From a virus, in IMG/VR virus record IMGVR_UViG_3300044643_002929, positions 1-46,174 of that record: a stretch of DNA of 46,174 nt; one strand, given 5' to 3'. How positions within the stretch are numbered: the stretch's first letter is position 1; every line of letters starts with the position of its first letter. Positions 26,592 to 34,837 of the stretch are shown here, one piece after another. Under the pieces are notes generated by a model, which was given only the letters and a program-made list of their open reading frames with translations, made no database searches and was not told the DNA's origin. The translations under genes and the position numbers were made by a program.

Positions 26592-29500
26592 TTTGTCAAT
26601 TTTCCTTTAAGATATTCCATGTTTTTCAACACTCTTGGTTTTTGAGACTCTGGAATTTTATTTAAAAGATTTTCAGTTACAGCAATTCCTTCTTTTATAT
26701 GACCAGTCCAATAAGATATGATGCTGTATTCGTCATCAATGCCATAGTTCCATATCCAGTTTTCTGAAAATAGACCTGTTTTATTTACAGGGATTGATCT
26801 TGCGTATGTAGCCATCATGAATGCTTGGTGATTTCTGCCATTTCTTCTACAGTAGTTGATCGCACCATGTAATGCTTCAATTCTTTCTGGACATACTTCA
26901 TATGCTCTCATGTAGCTTTGAACTATGTCGTCTCCGGGATATTCAAGTTGTTCTTTAAGTTTGGCGACTTGATACAATGAAATATAAACTTCTTGATTCC
27001 AAAATCCTTGTTTTGATCTTTCGTTGTACCAATAAATTGCTTTTTCTTTTTCTTCGCAATCTCTATATGATTGGGCAAGATAAAATGTATATCTTGAAAT
27101 CATAAATTTATCGGCTTCTATTTTAAGTTCATCTTCTAGAAGTTTGATATCATTTTGAAATTTTTGATTACTTTCATTCCTTGCAGAATCTTGTAATGGC
27201 ACATTGTGAACTCCTTTTAAAAAATCTCTGGTTTTAATTGGATCGTGGCATTCAAGAAATTCATGAACTACACCTTTGTAATAATAGGGCATATTATTTT
27301 TTGTTATAGATGTTCTTGCGTACTCTATGTTTCCAAATTTACAATTTACATGATAAAGATCATGGCTCATATTCTGTTTTTCTTTAGCGATATCGATTCC
27401 ATCTTCGTATCTTAAAACTTCATCGGCATCAATCATCAGTGCGTAATCAATATTTTTTCTTTCACGAAGTTTGGCTAAGGCAAAACTTCTATTGTGTGCG
27501 AAATTTTTCCAAGGTTCTGATATAACTTCTCCAGATATGTTGTTTTTAACGAGCCAAGAATTGATAGTTTCGATTGTATCATCTGTCGATCCAGTATCTA
27601 CAATGCAAACATAGTCTATTATTGGTTTGACGCTATCCAAGCATCTTTCTATAATTTTTGATTCGTTTTTAACAATCATGCACAAACCAATTGTTTTTAC
27701 TTTTGTATTGTTTTCGTCTAATACAAACCAATCGTCTGCTTTTTCTTGTTTTATGTAATTGTAACCTTTATTTTTTAGTAAATTTTTAATGTGTGTTCGT
27801 TTTGGCTCATCATAATTGTGTTCTAAAGAAATGCATCCAAATTTATATTTTTCAAATGGAAAGGTTTTTAAGACCTCTAGTTCCACTCCCTCAATGTCTA
27901 TGTTTAAGTATTCGATAAAATTAGGTGCGTTATTGGCATCTAATATTTCATGAAGTAATTGCGTCTTTACTTTAATGGTTTTGTCTACATATGGTTTCCA
28001 TCCAGTATAAGCTGCCGTTCCTTGTTTCCCAAGATAATCAGTTATGCCACTTATTTCTGGTGATTTTGATATCGTAAATTCAAGTTCCAAATCTTTTATT
28101 CCATGTAATGCAGCTTCAATGACTTTAGATTTTGGTCTTCTATCAAAGTTTTTTGGAATCACATCTATGCATAAACCATTCCATCCTAATTTTTCAAGTT
28201 TGTAAGTATTACTTATATCTTCACCATCGCAACATCCAGCATCGACAAAATATCCTTTTTTGTAGTGACTTAAAACCCAATCATCTGCTCCCATTTGGCT
28301 TACAGGAGTTTTTTCTTTTTTCTTTGCAACAAATAAAATCTGCGATAATGCATTATCTAAAAATGTTTGATCGCCAGCAGTTCCTTTGCTGTAATCGTAG
28401 TTGTCGTCTTCGAGTTTTGAAATTTCCACTTCCATGTTTAGATTTTCGATTATTTTAATTATATCTGTGTAATGGTAATGGTTGTTTCTTTTTACTTGTT
28501 CTTTTGTAATGTAATATGAAAATGTTTGTTTGTGATCTTTATTGAAAAGAGATGGAAATGTCATTCTTTCGTAAAGAACATATTCTGGAACTACGAAGTA
28601 AAGATATCCATCTTTTTTAAGTATTCTAGACCAATTGAAAAGACTTATTTCCACATCTTTTAAATGTTCTAAGCAATGTGAAGAATAAACAAAATCATAA
28701 GTTTCATTTGCAATGCATTCCATTAACATTGCATCGCCATTGCTTAAATCCCAAGCGTCAACAGATCCTTGTTCGACAATTAATTTGTCTTTACCACAGC
28801 CAATGTCTATTCCTTTTCCTTTAAGGTACAAATCAAAATAACCTGATTTTTTTCTTGATTCTAGACATTTAGAAGTTTCATTCATTTTTTCATCCTTTGT
28901 TATGTAATTTAGAATTTCTGATTTGAACTTAACAATTTCATCTTGAGTTATATTCATCGCATTTTCGTAAGAACGATTTTTAATTCTTATTTTATTTTTA
29001 AAAATAGTAATTACTTTTTTATTCAGTCCGGTGGCTATTAAAGTACCACAGCTTTCTGTTCCTACGAATATTTCGCAGTTAGCAATAATGCTAACAAATT
29101 CATGATAGTTTAAACTTTGCTCTCCTAGAAAAATTTTTGTCAAATTGCTTTTCGAAATCATTTCTATAAGATCATTGTTTTTACTTAAATCACGATCTTC
29201 TTCTGCACTTTTAAGTTGCACAACAAGTTCGTATTTTGGAACTATTTTTTGATCATAATAAATTTTTGGTATTCTGTCTTTAACTTTTACATTTGCTGCG
29301 TTTGCAAACACATCAATTGCATGTAAATCTGGGTTGTCTATATTTTTTTCAATTTCTGTTTGAAAATTAATGTGCATATCAAAATAAGGATTTACTGAAC
29401 CCCATTTTTCCAAGTTTTTTGGAACTAAATTCTCGACACACAATCCATATGTTTCAATGCCTAATCCATAATATTTGTCGTCAAAAACAATTGCAGAAAT

Positions 29501-29677
29501 AAAAGGGTTTTCTTTTAATACTTCTTTTGGCTGAACTGTAACTTCACCGCAATTATAATCTTTGTGAGTTCTGAAAATTATTTCTGTCGGATTATATTTT
29601 TCTTTAATGGCTCTAATAACAGGTTCTATGTATATTAGATCTCCAATTCCGCCATATCTCGTAAGTAATATTCTCAT
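26588..29677 (-). CDS. Multi-domain glycosyltransferase-methyltransferase fusion
   Basis: 1029 residues. Domains in order: 1-260 GT9-like heptosyltransferase half (RYGGIGDLIYIEPVIRAI...CEIFVGTESCGTLIATGL); 285-450 class I methyltransferase (GIDIGCGKD, DFVYSSHCLEHLKD); 455-650 FkbM-type methyltransferase (YFVDAGCCDGEDISNTY, YLNIDIEGVELEVLKTF); 660-860 GT2 glycosyltransferase (LCMIVKNESKIIERCLDSV, VDTGSTDDT, MIDADEVL); 870-1029 TPR-like helices. Such a chain could build and cap a short sugar unit. The gene is one continuous frame without an internal stop. The specific sugars are unknown. Confidence 0.78.
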   Translation of the reverse strand: MRILLTRYGGIGDLIYIEPVIRAIKEKYNPTEIIFRTHKDYNCGEVTVQPKEVLKENPFISAIVFDDKYYGLGIETYGLCVENLVPKNLEKWGSVNPYFDMHINFQTEIEKNIDNPDLHAIDVFANAANVKVKDRIPKIYYDQKIVPKYELVVQLKSAEEDRDLSKNNDLIEMISKSNLTKIFLGEQSLNYHEFVSIIANCEIFVGTESCGTLIATGLNKKVITIFKNKIRIKNRSYENAMNITQDEIVKFKSEILNYITKDEKMNETSKCLESRKKSGYFDLYLKGKGIDIGCGKDKLIVEQGSVDAWDLSNGDAMLMECIANETYDFVYSSHCLEHLKDVEISLFNWSRILKKDGYLYFVVPEYVLYERMTFPSLFNKDHKQTFSYYITKEQVKRNNHYHYTDIIKIIENLNMEVEISKLEDDNYDYSKGTAGDQTFLDNALSQILFVAKKKEKTPVSQMGADDWVLSHYKKGYFVDAGCCDGEDISNTYKLEKLGWNGLCIDVIPKNFDRRPKSKVIEAALHGIKDLELEFTISKSPEISGITDYLGKQGTAAYTGWKPYVDKTIKVKTQLLHEILDANNAPNFIEYLNIDIEGVELEVLKTFPFEKYKFGCISLEHNYDEPKRTHIKNLLKNKGYNYIKQEKADDWFVLDENNTKVKTIGLCMIVKNESKIIERCLDSVKPIIDYVCIVDTGSTDDTIETINSWLVKNNISGEVISEPWKNFAHNRSFALAKLRERKNIDYALMIDADEVLRYEDGIDIAKEKQNMSHDLYHVNCKFGNIEYARTSITKNNMPYYYKGVVHEFLECHDPIKTRDFLKGVHNVPLQDSARNESNQKFQNDIKLLEDELKIEADKFMISRYTFYLAQSYRDCEEKEKAIYWYNERSKQGFWNQEVYISLYQVAKLKEQLEYPGDDIVQSYMRAYEVCPERIEALHGAINYCRRNGRNHQAFMMATYARSIPVNKTGLFSENWIWNYGIDDEYSIISYWTGHIKEGIAVTENLLNKIPESQKPRVLKNMEYLKGKLTN

Positions 29678-29693
29678 TTAATTTTTATTTGTT

Positions 29694-30320
29694 TTAACCT
29701 TTTTTAAAAAAACAACCATAAACAAAGGTCGACATTTGTGCCGTGTTGTAAGATATCAAGTTATATTTTTCGACCGATTCTTTAATATCAGAAAATTCAA
29801 CTTCGTGCCAAAACCAAAATTTTCCATTTATTTCTTTATTGAAAAATTCTTTATCATGTGCATAATCATGCAACATGATAAAATCTCCATCTTTCAAAAA
29901 AGGAGAAAAAGTGTTGAATTCACATTTTTTATCTCCACCATCACAAAAAAGCAGCGTCTTGCCTTCTTTTTGAATATTAGTTTTTATCAAATTAATTATT
30001 TCTTGATCTTTTAAGATATTTCCTACCACTTGGTTTACATCTAAATCACATTTATTTCTATCGAATGTTACAAAGTTGTTTCCTCCATATAAACTCATTA
30101 AATCTTTTAAAAATAAACTAGTACCACCTTTTTGGGTTCCCAATTCGATTACATTTTTAAATGATTGTTTTAAAAAAAGTATATTTAACAAATGATGAAA
30201 GCCATTTGCTTGGCCACATTGAATTCCTTTGTAGTTTGTCACTTCAATTTCTTCTATGGATTTTATTTTATTATTTTCGTAATCAAAGTTTTTATAAATA
30301 TCCGAGAGTGTTTTATTCAT
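29694..30320 (-). CDS. CmcI/cephalosporin-hydroxylase-like methyltransferase
   Basis: 208 residues. KNVIELGTQKGGTSLFLKDL (SAM motif I), GKTLLFCDGGDKK and DFIMLHDYAHD are the motif set of CmcI-like and Methyltransf_24-related proteins seen in surface-glycan loci. It is the second of two genes overlapping by ATGA with the heptosyltransferase-like gene upstream. Methyl transfer to a sugar or other small acceptor is likely. Confidence 0.7.
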   Translation of the reverse strand: MNKTLSDIYKNFDYENNKIKSIEEIEVTNYKGIQCGQANGFHHLLNILFLKQSFKNVIELGTQKGGTSLFLKDLMSLYGGNNFVTFDRNKCDLDVNQVVGNILKDQEIINLIKTNIQKEGKTLLFCDGGDKKCEFNTFSPFLKDGDFIMLHDYAHDKEFFNKEINGKFWFWHEVEFSDIKESVEKYNLISYNTAQMSTFVYGCFFKKG

Positions 30321-31198
30321 AATTTAATTTTCTCAAAAACCATTTCTGGTGTTATGCCTTTCATGCAAGCATGTTGTGGATTTTCGTAAGTTTGATTTGG
30401 AGGATTGTCACATAATCCCAATGGAACTCTGCTGATTTTTGGATCTTCTTTGAAACATGGTTGGCAAGATAATCCTAATGATATGTTGTCATTGTGTGGA
30501 TATCCACTTGCATCTGCTTGTGTGGAACCAAAAAGTATAATGCCTTTTGTTTTTCCCTTGTTGAGCCAATTTATATTGGTTGTATGATTAAAGACTGAAT
30601 CTAATCCAATGTGGGTATTTGCCCATGCTTGTGCTGCTATATTGTCTTCGAAGGAATCTCCACAAAAGCTACCATCTGTATTTTCTATTTGTGGATCATT
30701 TTTTCCACCTATTTGATATATTTCGATATTTGGATTTTTTTCTTTTATAAGATTTATGAGTTCTTGCCATCCCCACCATTCTTTGTAAGTAGACCAACCA
30801 GTCTTATTTTGAAAAGTTATATATCTAGGAGTATTTCTGTTCTTTATTTTTTTTGGAAACTTTGGCAGGGTCAATGTAAATTGATCAAATGAAAAGTTAG
30901 TTTCCATTTCGCTTGCAAAGTATTCAAGCAAATGTCGATTCATTTTTTTATATGGATATCCTTCGTTTAATGGATATCCAATAAGATGAATGGTTTTGTC
31001 GAAGTCTTCTTGTTTGTATTGTTCTAATGATCGAAAACTTACGATTTTATTGTTTGCTATGAAATTATGCAAAATCGAATGAATACCAGAACTACAGAAA
31101 AAAGTGACTTCTTTTTTTCTTTTTAATTCTTGAACAAAATTTAGAGCCATCATTATATCACCGATGGCTCCCGGTCTTATTAGTGCTATTTTTTCCAC
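30317..31198 (-). CDS. GT9 (ADP-heptose:LPS heptosyltransferase-like) protein
   Basis: 293 residues. ALIRPGAIGDIMMALNFVQEL at the N-terminus, GLDSVFNHTTNINWLNKGKTKGIILFGST in the donor domain and CDNPPNQTYENPQHACMKGITPEMVFEKI at the end match family 9 heptosyltransferases. Family members add L-glycero-D-manno-heptose to LPS core. With hldE in the same window this supports heptose-related chemistry. It overlaps the next gene by 4 bases. Confidence 0.78.
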   Translation of the reverse strand: MEKIALIRPGAIGDIMMALNFVQELKRKKEVTFFCSSGIHSILHNFIANNKIVSFRSLEQYKQEDFDKTIHLIGYPLNEGYPYKKMNRHLLEYFASEMETNFSFDQFTLTLPKFPKKIKNRNTPRYITFQNKTGWSTYKEWWGWQELINLIKEKNPNIEIYQIGGKNDPQIENTDGSFCGDSFEDNIAAQAWANTHIGLDSVFNHTTNINWLNKGKTKGIILFGSTQADASGYPHNDNISLGLSCQPCFKEDPKISRVPLGLCDNPPNQTYENPQHACMKGITPEMVFEKIKL

Positions 31199-31270
31199 AA
31201 GTTAATATAGAAAAAATAATATCATTCTATTATATTTTCAATAAAGTTTGACTAACAGATAAATAAAATT

Positions 31271-32149
31271 ATGTCTAAAATTAAGTTGACCATTGGATGG
31301 GCTTGTCACGATGATCTTGAGGGAAGTTTTTGGACTTCTTCTGCGTTAAGGCTTTATCATTTAGGAAGAGAAGAAGTCTGTAAAGATGTTCAAATATTAA
31401 TATGTGACGATACTCCCAAGGAAATAGAAGGTCTTAAAAATTTAGCTAATTTATCTCATTCTAAATATATTCATTGTCCAAAAAACAAAGGACCAGCACA
31501 TGCTAAGAACTCTGTGTTTGAACACGCAGATGGTGATTATGTGTTGTTGTTGGATAGTCATGTTATGCTTCAAAATGGTGCAATAGATTATATTTTAAAA
31601 GGAATAGACGAAGATTCAATTAAAAAAGACATGTGGTGTGGCCCTCTTTTGAATGAAAATAAATCATGTATAGCAACACATATGGAGCCAAAATGGCGGG
31701 GTGATTTTTTTGGTATATGGCAAACTGAATCGCCAATACCTGAAGTTTTTGAAATTCCAATGCATGGAACGGCTATGTTTTTAATGAAAAAAGAATTTTT
31801 TCCAAGGTTTAGTGACAACTTTATGGGGTTTGCTGGAGAAGAAGGTTATATCCATGAAAAAGTAAGAAACAATGGCGGTAAAGTATATTGTCATTCAGCA
31901 CTTGGTTGGGTACATAGATTCTTGAGAAGCAAACCAGTTACATATAGATTATATGTGGAAGATAAAATTTATAATTATTTAATTGCGTTTTATGAAATTG
32001 GTAAAAACCCAAAACAAGTAATCAATTTCTTTTCTAAAACACACCCAGAACCAGTAGTGAATACAGCTAAGAATCAAGCACTAGCCATTTATCCAGACTT
32101 ATTGGAAAAGTTTTCTAATCTTACTGATATTCCTGATATAGCAAGTTAA
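31271..32149 (+). CDS. GT2-family glycosyltransferase
   Basis: 292 residues. CDDTPKEIEGLKNL, NKGPAHAKNSVFEHADGDYVLLLDSHVML (DSH in place of the DxD motif) and GFAGEEGYIHEKVRNNGGKVYCHSALGWVHRF match GT2-type, GalNAc-transferase-like enzymes with a late His acting at the metal. It lacks membrane segments, so it is soluble or peripheral. The donor is unknown. It stands alone on the plus strand beside the minus-strand glycan genes. Confidence 0.72.
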   Translation: MSKIKLTIGWACHDDLEGSFWTSSALRLYHLGREEVCKDVQILICDDTPKEIEGLKNLANLSHSKYIHCPKNKGPAHAKNSVFEHADGDYVLLLDSHVMLQNGAIDYILKGIDEDSIKKDMWCGPLLNENKSCIATHMEPKWRGDFFGIWQTESPIPEVFEIPMHGTAMFLMKKEFFPRFSDNFMGFAGEEGYIHEKVRNNGGKVYCHSALGWVHRFLRSKPVTYRLYVEDKIYNYLIAFYEIGKNPKQVINFFSKTHPEPVVNTAKNQALAIYPDLLEKFSNLTDIPDIAS

Positions 32150-32185
32150 TACGCAAGCGAGTAAAAAAATTCGTTTTTATGAAAT

Positions 32186-32557
32186 TTAAAATTCATTTTT
32201 ATTTTTCATTTTTTCTTTTATTTCTTTTTCTGCATCTTCACGACTGACTATATTTTTTCTAATATTTTTAATATTTTCATTAGAAAAGATATATTCTCTT
32301 GGTTCTTCGTTTGCTGCTTGTGTGAGATTTATTGCCATGATACGAAGATCATCTTTTAGCTTTTTGCTTTCTTCTTTGTCAAGCATGGTGGCATAAGATA
32401 GCCTTCCATCTTCGTTGGTTCCGTAAACATCTCCTTTGTGCTTAAAGAAAAGCATTAAATCGTGATCATCGATTAATTCTTTAACTTTGCCTTCTAGAGC
32501 AAGGTACTTATCCCAAGCTAATTGTATTTCCTTATATGTTTCTGAGAAGTTTTTCAT
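32186..32557 (-). CDS. Small helical protein with weak capsid-targeting-like start
   Basis: 123 residues. MKNFSETYKEI at the start is similar to, but less clear than, the capsid-targeting-like leaders of other genes here. The rest is charged helix (LALEGKVKELIDDHDLML; DEESKKLKDDLRIMAINLTQ) with a basic C-terminus (KEKMKNKNEF). Divergent from the next gene across a 20-base gap. Not recognised. Confidence 0.55.
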   Translation of the reverse strand: MKNFSETYKEIQLAWDKYLALEGKVKELIDDHDLMLFFKHKGDVYGTNEDGRLSYATMLDKEESKKLKDDLRIMAINLTQAANEEPREYIFSNENIKNIRKNIVSREDAEKEIKEKMKNKNEF

Positions 32558-32577
32558 TTTTGTTTCCTATATAATGT

Positions 32578-33063
32578 ATGAATTATTTATTCAATAACTT
32601 TAAAAGATTTTTCGAAGAAATAGATCAAACTTTAGAAAAGAGGTCTGAGACTGATATTGCATCAGAAGACCCAGCGGGTAGTAATTACTTTGATACGCTC
32701 GAAGATGAATTTGGAATTGATTGGAAATCTTTAAAAAGTATATTTTCTAGTGAACCTTGGATATCATCACATTTTGTTTTAGGAAGCCCAAATAAAGAAG
32801 TTGCTTATAAAATGTCTGCTTGGGAAATAGTACCAGATTCAATTACCGAAAAAGGTGCAGCTATAAGAATTAAGCCAACAAAGGGCGGAAATAGAAGTTA
32901 TTTGAAGGATGGAATACTCAAAAAAGATTCACCAGATCAAAATATGTATTACTTATCAAAAAACGATTTAATCAAATTTTTAACAACCGGATGGACTCCA
33001 CCAGCGGCACCAGCAGGTGGCGATGATATGAGTGCAATGGGTGGAATGGGTGGAATGGCATGA
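32578..33063 (+). CDS. Small protein with aromatic N-terminus and Gly/Met-rich tail
   Basis: 161 residues. It starts MNYLFNNFKRFFEEIDQTLE, aromatic and amphipathic, in the style of a capsid-targeting leader. The body (IVPDSITEKGAAIRIKPTKGG) is beta-rich; the C-terminus is PPAAPAGGDDMSAMGGMGGMA. It overlaps the next gene, which also bears a leader, by ATGA. Not recognised. Confidence 0.58.
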   Translation: MNYLFNNFKRFFEEIDQTLEKRSETDIASEDPAGSNYFDTLEDEFGIDWKSLKSIFSSEPWISSHFVLGSPNKEVAYKMSAWEIVPDSITEKGAAIRIKPTKGGNRSYLKDGILKKDSPDQNMYYLSKNDLIKFLTTGWTPPAAPAGGDDMSAMGGMGGMA

Positions 33064-33266
33064 AATTAAACTTTAAAAATTGGTTTCAAAATGAGGTAGC
33101 AACTGCTGCTGCTCCAGCAGGTGGTTCTGGTGGCATGACATCTACTGCTGATGTTGCGAAATTTGCAAGACCTTTAGGCATGGGAATGGTAACTAGAACA
33201 CCTCCAACCCTATTGACTGTAGATGATCTTGAAAAAAAGAAGAATAAAAAAAAAATAAAATTTTAA
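33060..33266 (+). CDS. Small basic protein with capsid-targeting-like leader
   Basis: 68 residues. MKLNFKNWFQNEVATAAAPAG gives an aromatic leader with a possible cut after QNE, then an Ala/Gly linker and a body ending DLEKKKNKKKIKF. It resembles a T4 internal-protein precursor in size, charge and leader. Start and previous stop overlap as ATGA, so the two are coupled. Confidence 0.62.
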   Translation: MKLNFKNWFQNEVATAAAPAGGSGGMTSTADVAKFARPLGMGMVTRTPPTLLTVDDLEKKKNKKKIKF

Positions 33267-33278
33267 AAATGTTTCCTA

Positions 33279-33332
33279 ATTTGCCAGATGTTGTGATGGG
33301 AGATATTGGTTACTTTTAATATTAGGAACATC
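33279..33332. terminator. Possible hairpin between convergent genes
   Basis: atgtttcctaat near 33279 can pair with attaggaacat near 33321-33331 with one bulged T, and a short T-run follows. It overlaps the stop of ndk. The spacing is loose, so this is a weak call. Confidence 0.35.
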
Positions 33333-33801
33333 TATTTTTAAGCCATTCTTTAAAATGTGGAAGTTCATTTGAAGACGATGGAGACAAATAAGAATTTCCA
33401 AACCACAAGCTAATTTCCCTTTTCCCACTTTCTTCAGAATCAGAAGCATGAATTCCATTGTCCATTACTCCAAATTTTTCTATTACTTCTTTTATTCTAT
33501 CTCCCATTAATTCTTTGCGAAATCCATCTTTTGCTTTTGGATGTCCAATTGCTGCTTTTAAATCTGCTATATTTTCCACTTCTACTATCCACACTTTTAC
33601 TGTTTTTCCGACATAATATTGTATCATTGTCGGATAAAAGTCTTTATCTGCATGTTCTTTATAATGTTCTCTTATGATTCGATCATCTATTAAAACATCT
33701 TTTTCTGCAATTATTCCGTTTGTATTTTCTTCAAGCCATTTTCTGATTATTCCAATTCTGTCTCTTGCTGCTGGTTTTTGCATTACTAATATTTTGTACA
33801 T
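33322..33801 (-). CDS. ndk: Nucleoside diphosphate kinase
   Basis: 159 residues. The family pattern is clear: N-terminal ILVMQKPAARDRIGII (Lys-Pro of the usual IKPD), HADKDFYPTMIQYYVGKTVKVWIVEVENI, AIGHPKAKDGFRKELMGDR, and NGIHASDSEESGKREISLWF containing the phosphorylated His in N-x-x-H-x-S-D-S. It exchanges the terminal phosphate between NTPs and NDPs. Family length is about 140-155 residues, so this is near normal. Divergent from thyX, both serving dTTP supply. Confidence 0.85.
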   Translation of the reverse strand: MYKILVMQKPAARDRIGIIRKWLEENTNGIIAEKDVLIDDRIIREHYKEHADKDFYPTMIQYYVGKTVKVWIVEVENIADLKAAIGHPKAKDGFRKELMGDRIKEVIEKFGVMDNGIHASDSEESGKREISLWFGNSYLSPSSSNELPHFKEWLKNRCS

Positions 33802-33846
33802 AATTGCCTTGTTATTATTTACTTTGTTTGTTGTCGATTATATCTA

Positions 33847-33876
33847 TTGTTTAATTGGATTGATTTTTGCTATAAT
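33847..33876 (+). promoter_or_regulatory. Candidate sigma70-type promoter of thyX
   Basis: TTGTTT at 33847-33852 and a perfect TATAAT at 33871-33876 with an 18-bp spacer, in the gap between ndk (minus) and thyX (plus), 38 bases before the thyX start. Confidence 0.5.
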
Positions 33877-33914
33877 TTGAAATGTTAATTATTGATTTTT
33901 AAAAGGAAAATATC

Positions 33915-34787
33915 ATGCATGATGTTTTGACAAATGTTTCTGAAAAAACAATCAAATGCTTGGACAAGGGTCATGTGACGATTGTTGATGTTATGCCAAG
34001 ACTTGTTCCAGATGATAGGAAGACCGCAGATTACGCAATAGTTCAAGCTGCTAGAGTTTCTTATGGAGATGGAACTAAAACCATTAATGAAGATAGAGGA
34101 TTGATTCGTTATCTGCTTCGTCACAAGCACACAACCCCATTCGAGATGATTGAAATAAAATTCAATATGCAAATGCCCATATTCGTAGCCAGACAAATGG
34201 TGAGGCATAGGACCGCTAAAATTAACGAATACAGTGGAAGATATTCAATGATGAAGGATGAATTTTATAAGCCAGAAATTGAAAATGTGAGGCAACAATC
34301 ATCAGTAAATAAACAAGGAAGTGGCGAATCAATAAATGAAGTTGATGCTTCTAACTTTATTGAAAAGATAGATTCTATCTGCAATCAATCATACGATGAA
34401 TATGAAAAAGCAATTCAAAAAGGTGTGGCTAGAGAACAAGCAAGGATGCTTCTACCAGTTAATTTTTATACAGAGTGGTATTGGAAAGTAGATTTGCATA
34501 ATCTTTTGCACTTTTTGGCCTTGCGTTGCGATCCTCATGCTCAATGGGAGATTAGAGTATTCGCAGATGCCATGTTAGAACTTATAAAGCCTATTGTTCC
34601 TTGGGCTATTGAAGCATGGGAGGACTATCATGAACATCGTGGAGCTATGAGGCTTACAAGGTTGGAAGTTGAAGCTTTGTCAAAATCTTTGCAAGGAACT
34701 AAGGTTTTAAAAATTGATTCTGAAAATAAAAGAGAACAGGAAGAATGGGTGCAAAAGATGCAAAGTCTTGGATTAAGTATTGAATAA
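33915..34787 (+). CDS. thyX: FAD-dependent thymidylate synthase ThyX
   Basis: 290 residues, AAAAGGAAAATATC ribosome-binding site. The signature RHRTAKINEYSGRYS fits R-H-R-x-x-S/K-x-N-E-x-S-G-R. HKHTTPFEMIEIKFNMQMPIFVARQMVRHR is the upstream substrate-binding region, and LRCDPHAQWEIR matches the late conserved segment. ThyX makes dTMP from dUMP with methylenetetrahydrofolate and FAD, using NADPH; phages often carry it to raise dTTP for replication. Confidence 0.9.
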   Translation: MHDVLTNVSEKTIKCLDKGHVTIVDVMPRLVPDDRKTADYAIVQAARVSYGDGTKTINEDRGLIRYLLRHKHTTPFEMIEIKFNMQMPIFVARQMVRHRTAKINEYSGRYSMMKDEFYKPEIENVRQQSSVNKQGSGESINEVDASNFIEKIDSICNQSYDEYEKAIQKGVAREQARMLLPVNFYTEWYWKVDLHNLLHFLALRCDPHAQWEIRVFADAMLELIKPIVPWAIEAWEDYHEHRGAMRLTRLEVEALSKSLQGTKVLKIDSENKREQEEWVQKMQSLGLSIE

Positions 34788-34837
34788 TTTGTTTGTAAAC
34801 TCAAATAATTACATAAACAATTATTTGGGTTCAAAAA

